Below are positions 1-5,326 of a stretch of 6,703 bases of DNA, piece after piece. Under the pieces are notes generated by a model that made no database searches, was not told the DNA's origin, and was given only the letters and a program-made list of their open reading frames with translations. Made by a program: the position numbers and the translations under genes. The DNA is from Clostridia bacterium (GTDB taxonomy: Bacteria; Bacillota; Clostridia; Oscillospirales; UBA644). The first letter of the stretch is position 1. The number at the start of each line of letters is the position of its first letter. Location: NCBI GenBank assembly GCA_017424085.1, contig JAFPBP010000211.1:1-6703 (forward strand), in the 5' to 3' direction.

Positions 1-25
1 GATAAATGCAAGTTCCGAATTCCAT
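1..25 (-). CDS. Start of an unidentified gene (first 8 codons only)
   Basis: An ATG at 25-23 opens a frame that reads M-E-F-G-T-C-I-Y before the window ends. A GGAGG ribosome site (31-35) lies 5 nt upstream of the ATG, and an extended -10 promoter (57-62) lies further upstream, so the start is credible although the product cannot be identified. Eight residues are too few to assign a family. A plus-strand reading frame across the same bases is much less likely, because the promoter and ribosome site both point to the minus strand. The gene follows the efflux operon in the same direction with no clear terminator between them. Confidence 0.55.
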
Positions 26-56
26 AACAGCCTCCGAAAGCAATTTGTTTTTCTTT

Positions 57-85
57 ATTATATCACAATTAGAGAGCTTTGAACA
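57..85 (-). promoter_or_regulatory. Sigma-A-type promoter, extended -10
   Basis: On the minus strand a perfect TATAAT lies at 57-62, preceded by TGA, which gives the extended -10 form TGnTATAAT. A poor -35 (TGTTCA, 80-85) lies 17 nt upstream. The predicted transcript starts near position 50, leaving a leader of about 25 nt before the ATG at 25. A weak -35 with a strong extended -10 fits a promoter that may rely on an activator, but that is inference. Confidence 0.55.
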
Positions 86-96
86 GAGGGTTTTTC

Positions 97-111
97 TTGT
101 TATATTAACAA
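97..111. repeat. 15-bp perfect palindrome upstream of the left-edge promoter
   Basis: TTGTTA-TAT-TAACAA is a perfect inverted repeat with 6-bp arms. Its centre is about 54 bp upstream of the predicted start of the left-edge promoter, where an activator site could lie. It partly overlaps a second inverted repeat (ACAAC-TGCAG-GTTGT, 108-122). Neither is followed by a T-tract on either strand, so they do not look like a canonical terminator for the ABC permease gene ending at 133. It could be an operator, a weak RNA hairpin, or chance in AT-rich sequence. Confidence 0.35.
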
Positions 112-132
112 CTGCAGGTTGTCAGTCCGATC

Positions 133-864
133 TTATTGCCGCTTCATTTGCCGCAAGAACAGAAAGACCGCCACGGCAAGCACTCCGATTCCGTAGCCGA
201 GAACCCACCAAAGATGGGGGAACACCCCCGCAAGATCCCCCGCAATCACGGCGCGCTCCACCTCTACGGCATGCACGAAGGGCAGGGCGTAGGCGATTTT
301 TTTGAAGACGCCTCCCACCAGATTCAGATCAAACCAGGTTCCCGAGAGCCAAGCGGACAGATTCGTCAAAAGTGCTCCGCAGATGCCCCCTACCTGCTTA
401 TCGGACAAAATACTGCCAAAAAGCAAGCCCAACCCGATGTACAAAACCGAAATGGGAAGAACAAACAGAAGCGCAAGCAGGAGATTCACCGTAGGCTCCA
501 GCCCGAAGAACAGGGCGGCAAGGTAGCAAACGGCGCTCTGCGCCAAGGCAAAGGGCAGGATGGGGAGCGTATACCCGAGGATAAAATCAAGGGGCATGAG
601 CGGCGTCGTATACAGCCGCTGAAGCAGGGCACTTGCCCGATCCTTGGAAATGAGCGTTGCGGAAAAGAGCGTCATAAAAGAAAGCCCGAAGACCGTAATT
701 CCGGGCGCCAGATGCGCAATCTCAAACAGCGGCACGGGAATATTTGCCTGAATGGCGCTGAGCAAGCAGAGCAGAACCAGCGGGAATCCCAGCCCGAAGA
801 TCACCGTCAAGGGATCACGGAGGATCTCCTTGAAATTCCGCCGTGCAAAAGAAATCATTCTCAT
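133..864 (-). CDS. ABC-2 type transporter permease
   Basis: This is a 243-residue membrane protein that would form the channel half of an ABC exporter with the ATPase encoded just upstream. About six hydrophobic segments are visible, near residues 20-40, 50-72, 98-120, 127-150, 157-176 and 217-237. A basic N-terminus (RRNFKEILRDP) precedes the first, the usual look of ABC-2/DrrB-like permeases. The cytoplasmic-loop stretch around residues 74-95 (KDRASALLQRLYTTPLMP) is also typical of the family. I chose the ATG at 864 rather than the longer frame from 915. It overlaps the ATPase stop codon as ATGA and has an AAAGGGGG ribosome site 7 nt upstream, and the longer frame adds only non-hydrophobic residues encoded inside the ATPase gene. 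The substrate is unknown; relatives export drugs, antibiotics or lipids. Confidence 0.9.
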   Translation of the reverse strand: MRMISFARRNFKEILRDPLTVIFGLGFPLVLLCLLSAIQANIPVPLFEIAHLAPGITVFGLSFMTLFSATLISKDRASALLQRLYTTPLMPLDFILGYTLPILPFALAQSAVCYLAALFFGLEPTVNLLLALLFVLPISVLYIGLGLLFGSILSDKQVGGICGALLTNLSAWLSGTWFDLNLVGGVFKKIAYALPFVHAVEVERAVIAGDLAGVFPHLWWVLGYGIGVLAVAVFLFLRQMKRQ

Positions 865-1589
865 TTCACGTCCCCCTTTACGATGCGGATGAACGCCTGC
901 TCCACGCTGTCGCACCCCGTCCGTCTCTTGATCTCCTCGGCGGTATCGCAGACGAGAAGCCGCCCGTCCTTCATGATGGCGATGCGATCGGACAGCGCCT
1001 CCGCCTCCTCCATATAATGGGTGGTCAAAAGGATGGTCACCCGCCCCTTCAGAGAGCGGATCAGATCCCAGAGGTCGCTGCGGGCGATCACGTCAAGCCC
1101 CAGAGTAGGCTCGTCCAGAAACAAAATTTTCGGCTCACTGATCAACGCCATGGCAATGCTCAGCCGACGTTGCCAGCCCCCCGAAAGCTTCCCCGCCTTC
1201 CGAGAAAGCACGCTCTCCAGCCCCAAAAGGGCGGTAAGCTCTTGAATCTTACGGATCTGCTTCTCCTTGGAAAAGCCGTGGACCCCACACATCAGCTCAA
1301 GATTCTCCTTGACCGAAAGCCCTGCGGCGACGGCGGTTTCCTGAGGCGAGACCGCGATCAGCGATTTTACGGCAGACGCCTCTCTGCAAATGCTTTTTCC
1401 GTGCAAAAACGCATCCCCGTCGGTGGGTGCCGTGAGGCAGGAAAGCATTTTCACGGTGGTGGTCTTCCCCGCTCCGTTCACCCCAAGAAGCGCAAACAGC
1501 TCCCCCTCCTCAATGGAAAGGGACAGGGAATCCACGGCAAGAAGATTGCCGTAGCGTTTGGTCAAGCCCTCGATCTTAATTGCTTGCAT
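861..1589 (-). CDS. ABC transporter ATP-binding protein (DrrA/CcmA-like)
   Basis: This 242-residue nucleotide-binding subunit would power the ABC-2 permease encoded downstream. All core motifs are present: Walker A GVNGAGKTT (36-44), Q-loop glutamine Q83 in SPQE, signature LSGGWQ (135-140), Walker B ILFLDE (155-160), D-loop GLD (164-166) and switch histidine H191 in TTHYMEEAE. The length is that of a single NBD, without the long C-terminal extension of some DrrA proteins. Its ATG overlaps the end of the repressor gene by 14 bp. Its GGAGG ribosome site (1599-1603) lies inside the repressor's last codons, 9 nt from the ATG, so the two are probably translationally coupled. The LSGGWQ signature has W where many relatives carry M or Q. 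The exported compound cannot be read from the sequence. Confidence 0.95.
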   Translation of the reverse strand: MQAIKIEGLTKRYGNLLAVDSLSLSIEEGELFALLGVNGAGKTTTVKMLSCLTAPTDGDAFLHGKSICREASAVKSLIAVSPQETAVAAGLSVKENLELMCGVHGFSKEKQIRKIQELTALLGLESVLSRKAGKLSGGWQRRLSIAMALISEPKILFLDEPTLGLDVIARSDLWDLIRSLKGRVTILLTTHYMEEAEALSDRIAIMKDGRLLVCDTAEEIKRRTGCDSVEQAFIRIVKGDVK

Positions 1590-2154
1590 CAGAAGACACC
1601 TCCGATCCGAGTCTGCTCCGCAACCCTTGATATACGTCGGACAAAATCCCGCTGATCAACTCCCGATCCAACTCCAAAAAGGAGGTTGCAAGCATGGTTC
1701 CGATTCCGTGAACGCAGGTCCACATCTCCAAATGCAGAAGCTCCGCTTTCTCTCGGGAGATCCCGTTTGCGGCAGAGATCAGCGCAACCGACGCCTCAAA
1801 ATCGGGAGAAGGAGCATGCGCCTCCCCCCTGCGGTCTCGCATAAACAGCAGCTGAAACAGCTTCTTTTCCTCGTCGGCAAAGCAAACGTACGCCATACCG
1901 AACGCCTTATAAGGCGGATACTTCCCTCGCTCGGTCTCACGGCGCAAAAACTCCAGATACAGTTCGTATGCGGCATTGACCGTGGCGGAACGAAGCTCCT
2001 CCATGGATGCAAAATTCGAAAACACGGGCTGGGTGGAGCAATTCAGCGCGGCGGCAATGGCGCGTGCGTTCAGCGCTTCCGCTCCCTGCTCCCGCACCAA
2101 CGCAAGGGCGGTTTTGACGATTTCCTCTTTCGTAACCTTTACCTTCGGCGGCAT
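1576..2154 (-). CDS. TetR/AcrR-family repressor with WHG-type C-terminal domain
   Basis: This is a 192-residue one-component regulator. The N-terminal TetR helix-turn-helix is clear: TKEEIVKTALALVREQGAEALNARAIAAALNCSTQPVFSNFASMEEL spans roughly residues 8-54, with the recognition helix near 40-48. The C-terminal part is helical and ligand-binding. The W145-x3-H149-G150 motif in EMWTCVHGIGTML resembles the WHG subgroup of TetR C-terminal domains (TetR_C_33). It heads the operon with the ABC ATPase and permease, so it most likely represses the exporter until a ligand binds. A GGAGG site (2161-2165) lies 6 nt from the ATG. A perfect palindrome over the promoter's -10 box is its probable operator, giving autoregulation. 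The inducer is unknown. Confidence 0.92.
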   Translation of the reverse strand: MPPKVKVTKEEIVKTALALVREQGAEALNARAIAAALNCSTQPVFSNFASMEELRSATVNAAYELYLEFLRRETERGKYPPYKAFGMAYVCFADEEKKLFQLLFMRDRRGEAHAPSPDFEASVALISAANGISREKAELLHLEMWTCVHGIGTMLATSFLELDRELISGILSDVYQGLRSRLGSEVSSDASN

Positions 2155-2190
2155 AGGGCACCTCCATAATATATCGAATGTTATATATCA

Positions 2191-2207
2191 TATGGTATTT
2201 TACCATA
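2191..2207. promoter_or_regulatory. Probable TetR operator
   Basis: TATGGTA-TTT-TACCATA is a perfect 17-bp palindrome with 7-bp arms. It covers the whole -10 box and extends to about the transcription start. Binding of the dimeric TetR-family protein encoded just downstream would block RNA polymerase. TetR operators are typically palindromes of about this size in their own promoters, so the assignment is by position and symmetry, not by any known consensus for this protein. Confidence 0.7.
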
Positions 2208-2225
2208 AATTCCGACCGTTGTCAA
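2197..2225 (-). promoter_or_regulatory. Promoter of the TetR-ABC operon
   Basis: A perfect -35 TTGACA (2220-2225) and a near-consensus -10 TAAAAT (2197-2202) are separated by exactly 17 nt. Transcription should start near 2190, giving a leader of about 36 nt before the repressor ATG at 2154. The promoter lies directly after the T-tract of the GH123-gene terminator. It should be strong when not repressed and drives all three genes of the efflux operon. Confidence 0.85.
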
Positions 2226-2235
2226 GAGATATCAC

Positions 2236-2284
2236 AAAAAAAACAAAAAATTAGGGACGGAAAACGCAATCGCGTCTCCGTCCC
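2236..2284 (-). terminator. Intrinsic terminator after the GH123-like gene
   Basis: On the minus strand GGGACGG (2278-2284) pairs with CCGTCCC (2254-2260). Inside them ACGC and GCGT form a second stem segment around a GATT loop. A T-rich run broken by a single G follows down to 2236. It starts 9 nt after the stop codon of the gene ending at 2293, and insulates the efflux promoter that follows. Confidence 0.88.
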
Positions 2285-2292
2285 ACACAAGG

Positions 2293-4008
2293 TCAATCCC
2301 GAAGGGACTGACGAATTTTTTCGTTGACAAGCTCACGGAAGCAGAGCAGCCGCTCTGCCGATTGGGGATGGGTAAAGAAGGTAACCTTGCCGAAGTAGTC
2401 CTCCACGAAGCGCTTGGTCTCCCCCTTCCCGATGAGCCGTTCCAACAGACACAGGGCGCGCAGGTCGAGAATGCCCTCGTAGAACACCTTCTGCCGAATG
2501 GAGGGGATGCACCCACCGTTGAGGGCGGGATAGACCAAAAAGCCCGTGCCGGGGTTGGCGCCGTGGTAGATGCAGGCGTCGGTGTTGGGGTCGGCAAAGC
2601 CTTGGGAGAGGGCGTCGTACCAGAAATTATACCCCCAATGCAGGAATCCCTTGATCTCGTGCATATACAACTGGATCCCCAGCATACGGTTCCGCTCTCC
2701 CGAGCAGTTCAGCTTTCGGTTGCTCAGCCCGTCGTAGCATTGGGTTCCCGTATAATACGCCCAAAGGTTCTTTGCCTTGCCGTAAAAATCCGCCACGCGG
2801 TTGGTCTTCACGATGGGCGTGGTTACCGACCCGTCCTCGTAATACTCGTAATGGGACAAAGCGTCCCCCACCGTGTACTCCTTCAAAAGGTCTCCCAAAG
2901 CGGCCTTCGCCTTCCGATAGGTGTCGTGATTTTCGGGGGAGGGCTCGTCGGACACGTGGAAGATGAACCTGTGATCCAAGCCACGCTCCTTCAGAAAGGC
3001 GAGGAGAGCGGGGATATACGCCTGCAAAAACGCCTTGTATTTGGAGCCCCACGCCACCGTCTCCCAGCCGAAAAGGCGCCGATAACGTCCGTCCACCGTC
3101 GCCATCACCTTAGGCGCGTGCTCCGCCCCCCATTGAGAGAAGAAATGGGAATGCTCAAAATATTCGATCCCATGCTTGCGTGCAATCGAAAGATACCGCT
3201 CCAGCAGAGAGAAATCGAAGGAATATTCCCCTCGGGTCACCGTGACCCCCACCAGCTGAACCGTCATCCGCTCTTCCCCGATGGGAGTGTCCAAAGGCGG
3301 CGTGAAGCAGGGGGTTAGAAGCATGTTCATCCCGTGCAGGCTTGCCTGCTTCACATAATCGGCAAACAGATCCCAAAAACGGGGGGAAAAGGGGGACACG
3401 CCGTAGGCATCGCAAAGGCAATCGCAATGGAACCAGTTGGTATACTTGAGGGTCTGCTTGGGCAGAGAGGCGTCGATAACCGAAACGGTCAGAGACGCTT
3501 CGCCCAGCTTCGAGCCGTCGGTCTGGCTGAAAAATTCCACCAGCACCGAATGCTCGCCTCCCGAAGCCCTCCGTCCCTCCTCGTTAAGGGTGATCCAGAC
3601 GGCGCGCCAGGAATCGGACTGTGCAAAGAGATGCACGGGATCGTCCTCCACGTGGATGGAATGGGTGGGATACCGCTTCACCGAGACCTTCGGATTGACG
3701 CGTTTTTTCAGCAGACGGTCGGGAAACAAGCCCGCCCGATAGCGATCGTTCAGCTTGGGGTCCGAGGGCTGAAGCACGGGCGCGTACCCCACGGAATAGA
3801 GGGATACGGGAAGATCGGAGGTGATCCTCACGAAGGTAGTCGCCGCCAAGATTTCTCCAAGCTCAAGCCGATAGGCAATCTGAAAGGACAAGGGCTCGTT
3901 GTTCAGACAGGACAGGCGGGATAACGCCGCCTCGGAACGGGGATCGGTCTCGGGAAACACCTTTTCCAACGAGCTTAAAACCACGGTTTTCAGGGGATAT
4001 GCTTGCAT
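2293..4008 (-). CDS. DUF4091/GH123-like glycoside hydrolase
   Basis: This 571-residue protein has the layout of DUF4091 (GH123 catalytic domain) proteins: an N-terminal beta-rich region (about 1-185), then a TIM-barrel-like region from about 190. The key motif is HVSDEPS (351-357). Its D354-E355 pair matches the Asp-Glu catalytic pair of GH123 beta-N-acetylgalactosaminidases, where Glu is the acid/base and Asp assists the substrate N-acetyl group. The family-typical stretches LWAYYTGTQCYDG (415-427) and IKGFLHWGYNFW (452-463) follow. No signal peptide is visible, so it probably acts inside the cell on imported glycans. An AAGGAG site lies 6 nt before the ATG. The fold assignment is solid; the GalNAc specificity is inferred from the family only, as most DUF4091 members are uncharacterised. 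The gene lacks an obvious promoter and lies behind the oxidoreductase terminator. Confidence 0.85.
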   Translation of the reverse strand: MQAYPLKTVVLSSLEKVFPETDPRSEAALSRLSCLNNEPLSFQIAYRLELGEILAATTFVRITSDLPVSLYSVGYAPVLQPSDPKLNDRYRAGLFPDRLLKKRVNPKVSVKRYPTHSIHVEDDPVHLFAQSDSWRAVWITLNEEGRRASGGEHSVLVEFFSQTDGSKLGEASLTVSVIDASLPKQTLKYTNWFHCDCLCDAYGVSPFSPRFWDLFADYVKQASLHGMNMLLTPCFTPPLDTPIGEERMTVQLVGVTVTRGEYSFDFSLLERYLSIARKHGIEYFEHSHFFSQWGAEHAPKVMATVDGRYRRLFGWETVAWGSKYKAFLQAYIPALLAFLKERGLDHRFIFHVSDEPSPENHDTYRKAKAALGDLLKEYTVGDALSHYEYYEDGSVTTPIVKTNRVADFYGKAKNLWAYYTGTQCYDGLSNRKLNCSGERNRMLGIQLYMHEIKGFLHWGYNFWYDALSQGFADPNTDACIYHGANPGTGFLVYPALNGGCIPSIRQKVFYEGILDLRALCLLERLIGKGETKRFVEDYFGKVTFFTHPQSAERLLCFRELVNEKIRQSLRD

Positions 4009-4025
4009 AATGCGCTCCTTCCCTC

Positions 4026-4061
4026 AAAAAAAGAACGAAGAGCCGAGACCCTTCGTTCTTT
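4026..4061 (-). terminator. Intrinsic terminator between the oxidoreductase and GH123-like genes
   Basis: On the minus strand AAAGAACGAAG (4051-4061) and CTTCGTTCTTT (4030-4040) form a perfect 11-bp stem around a 10-nt loop. A run of seven T, partly within the stem, ends at 4026. It begins 4 nt after the oxidoreductase stop codon. Its last base is only 17 nt from the GH123-like ATG, and the ribosome site of that gene (4015-4020) follows almost at once. It may therefore limit, rather than fully stop, transcription into the next gene. Confidence 0.85.
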
Positions 4062-4065
4062 CGAT

Positions 4066-5145
4066 TCAATACGTAAATCTGACCTCTTTGCCCGTCTTGG
4101 AAGACTCATAGATCCCCATAAGCATCATCTGAAGCTGAACGGCTTGCTCGATGTTGGAGGAGGGAACCTTATCGTTGCGAACGCAATCGATGAAGTGATC
4201 GATCTCGTTGGCGAAGAAGTTTCCGCTGAAATCACCCTCAATGGGCTCTTCTACCAAATTCTTCCCCTCGGAACGGTACAGCTTGAAGGGCTCCAGAGTA
4301 ATGCCCGCCTTGTCCCCTGCGATCTGGGTGGAGTTGTTGACGGGGCCGTTAAAGGACCATGCGGTCTCAAAGAACAGCTGAGCGCCGTTCTCAAAGCGGA
4401 ATACGCCGCTGGCGGAATCTTCCACGTCGAATTTGTAATCGTCAACCTCAGCGCCCGACCAATCGTTGGTAGCGGAGACCTCGCCGGTCACGGGATCCAC
4501 CTTGGGCTCGTCGCGATAATCGCCGATCTTATAGACCGCCGTTGCGGAAACCGAGACAGGCTTGGGGCAACCCATCATATACCAGGCAAGATCGATGCGA
4601 TGAACGCCGATGTCGATGATGGGACCGCCGCCCGCATATTTCGAGCAGGAGAACCAGCCGCCGGGAATGCCGCGCTGACGGACGTATGCGGTCTTGCCGT
4701 AATACACGTCTCCGAGCACGCCCTCGTCCACCAGCTTTCTTGCATGGACGGCAGACTTTTCATAACGAAGAGGAACTGCCAGCATGAATTTCACGCCGTT
4801 GCGCTCCACCGCCTCCTTCAGAGCCAAAGCGTCTTCCAGATTGTGGCAAACGGGCTTTTCGCACATTACGTGACAGCCCGCGTTTGCGGCGGCAATGGAT
4901 ACGGGGGCGTGAGCGGCAGGCCACGTACAAACGTCCACGTAATCGGGCTTGCAGTTGGCAAGCAGCTCCTCCACCGAGGAATAGACCTGAGGAATGTTGA
5001 ACTTTTCGGCAAACGCCTTCGCCTTGGGGAAATCAATGTCCGCGCAGGCAATGACCTCCACGTCATCCCGCTTCATGTAAACGGGCATATGTGCAGTTTT
5101 GCAGATATTACCCGTGCCAACCACGGCAACCTTAATCTTTTCCAT
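4066..5145 (-). CDS. Gfo/Idh/MocA-family NAD(P)-dependent oxidoreductase
   Basis: This 359-residue cytoplasmic enzyme has an N-terminal Rossmann fold. The nucleotide-binding loop is VVGTGNIC (8-15), with C15 where the GxGxxG pattern often has G or A. The family's catalytic motif E96-K97-P98 (CEKP) is intact, with the lysine expected to take part in hydride transfer. The substrate-domain signature GGGPIIDIGVHRID (172-185) contains D178 and H182, the usual partners of that lysine. Length is normal for the family, whose members oxidise or reduce sugars, inositols and related polyols; some use NAD to cleave glycosides (GH109 and similar). The substrate here is unknown. Neighbouring glycosidase-type genes suggest a sugar from the same glycan. 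A GGAGGT ribosome site lies 7 nt from the ATG, under its own strong promoter and followed by its own terminator. Confidence 0.93.
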   Translation of the reverse strand: MEKIKVAVVGTGNICKTAHMPVYMKRDDVEVIACADIDFPKAKAFAEKFNIPQVYSSVEELLANCKPDYVDVCTWPAAHAPVSIAAANAGCHVMCEKPVCHNLEDALALKEAVERNGVKFMLAVPLRYEKSAVHARKLVDEGVLGDVYYGKTAYVRQRGIPGGWFSCSKYAGGGPIIDIGVHRIDLAWYMMGCPKPVSVSATAVYKIGDYRDEPKVDPVTGEVSATNDWSGAEVDDYKFDVEDSASGVFRFENGAQLFFETAWSFNGPVNNSTQIAGDKAGITLEPFKLYRSEGKNLVEEPIEGDFSGNFFANEIDHFIDCVRNDKVPSSNIEQAVQLQMMLMGIYESSKTGKEVRFTY

Positions 5146-5156
5146 AACTTATACCT

Positions 5157-5168
5157 CCGAAACTTCGG
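5157..5168. repeat. Short palindrome beside the oxidoreductase ribosome site
   Basis: CCGAA-AC-TTCGG is a 12-bp dyad in the leader of the oxidoreductase transcript, sharing two bases with the GGAGGT ribosome site (5153-5158). The two-base centre is too tight for all five pairs to form in RNA, although a 3-bp stem with a 6-nt loop is possible. It could be a protein-binding dyad or a weak structure limiting ribosome access. It is short enough to be chance. Confidence 0.25.
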
Positions 5169-5189
5169 TTGAAAAATATTATACCATAT

Positions 5190-5218
5190 ATTATAGCAGT
5201 TTTTCTTCCGTTTGTCAA
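5190..5218 (-). promoter_or_regulatory. Consensus extended -10 promoter of the oxidoreductase gene
   Basis: A perfect -35 TTGACA (5213-5218) and a perfect -10 TATAAT (5190-5195) are spaced by exactly 17 nt. The -10 is preceded by TGC, which also completes the extended -10 element. Transcription should start near 5183, with a leader of about 38 nt. This is an unusually complete sigma-A promoter and predicts strong expression unless a repressor acts. A TATGGTA word follows the -10 box directly. Confidence 0.9.
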
Positions 5219-5250
5219 GTCCATGAGGGACAAAAGCTTGCCCTTGCGCG

Positions 5251-5285
5251 AAAAAAGGCGCCGTGCCCATGGGACGCGGCGCCTT
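5251..5285 (-). terminator. Intrinsic terminator after the GH99-like gene
   Basis: On the minus strand AAGGCGCCG (5277-5285) pairs with CGGCGCCTT (5255-5263), a very GC-rich 9-bp stem. Inside it lies a self-complementary CCCATGGG, and a run of six T follows at 5251-5256. It lies about 40 nt past the stop codon of the gene ending at 5327. It should separate that gene cleanly from the oxidoreductase promoter downstream. Confidence 0.9.
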
Positions 5286-5326
5286 GCAATTTTGGAATCG
5301 GGATCAACGACCGATTTTTTCTTGAA

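Noticed and set aside
865..915. Upstream start of the ABC permease at 915
   Set aside because: The extra 17 residues are hydrophilic and lie inside the ATPase gene, whereas the ATG at 864 has a good ribosome site and the ATGA overlap.
136..1017. Long plus-strand open frames (136-1017, 843-1655) opposite the ABC genes
   Set aside because: Their translations are low-complexity, rich in Arg, Gln, Lys and Pro, without domains. They are antisense shadows of two clear ABC transporter genes.
2362..3318. Plus-strand open frames opposite the GH123-like gene (2362-3318, 3334-3924)
   Set aside because: They lie fully antisense to a 571-residue protein with recognisable motifs, and show no family motif or plausible promoter of their own.
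4003..5172. 389-codon plus-strand open frame opposite the oxidoreductase gene
   Set aside because: It is longer than the real gene but is its antisense image. The minus frame has EKP and the Rossmann motif, a consensus promoter, a ribosome site and a terminator; the plus frame begins within the terminator hairpin region and has no recognisable domain.
5178..5183. Second TATAAT downstream of the oxidoreductase -10 box
   Set aside because: There is no matching -35 at a suitable distance (AGAAAA at 17 nt), while the upstream pair is a perfect consensus.
5296..5320. Small plus-strand hairpin AATCGG/CCGATT followed by T residues
   Set aside because: It resembles a plus-strand terminator but has only a 6-bp stem, and no plus-strand gene needs it. 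On the minus strand it lacks a T-tract, and the GC-rich terminator at 5251-5285 already serves that gene.
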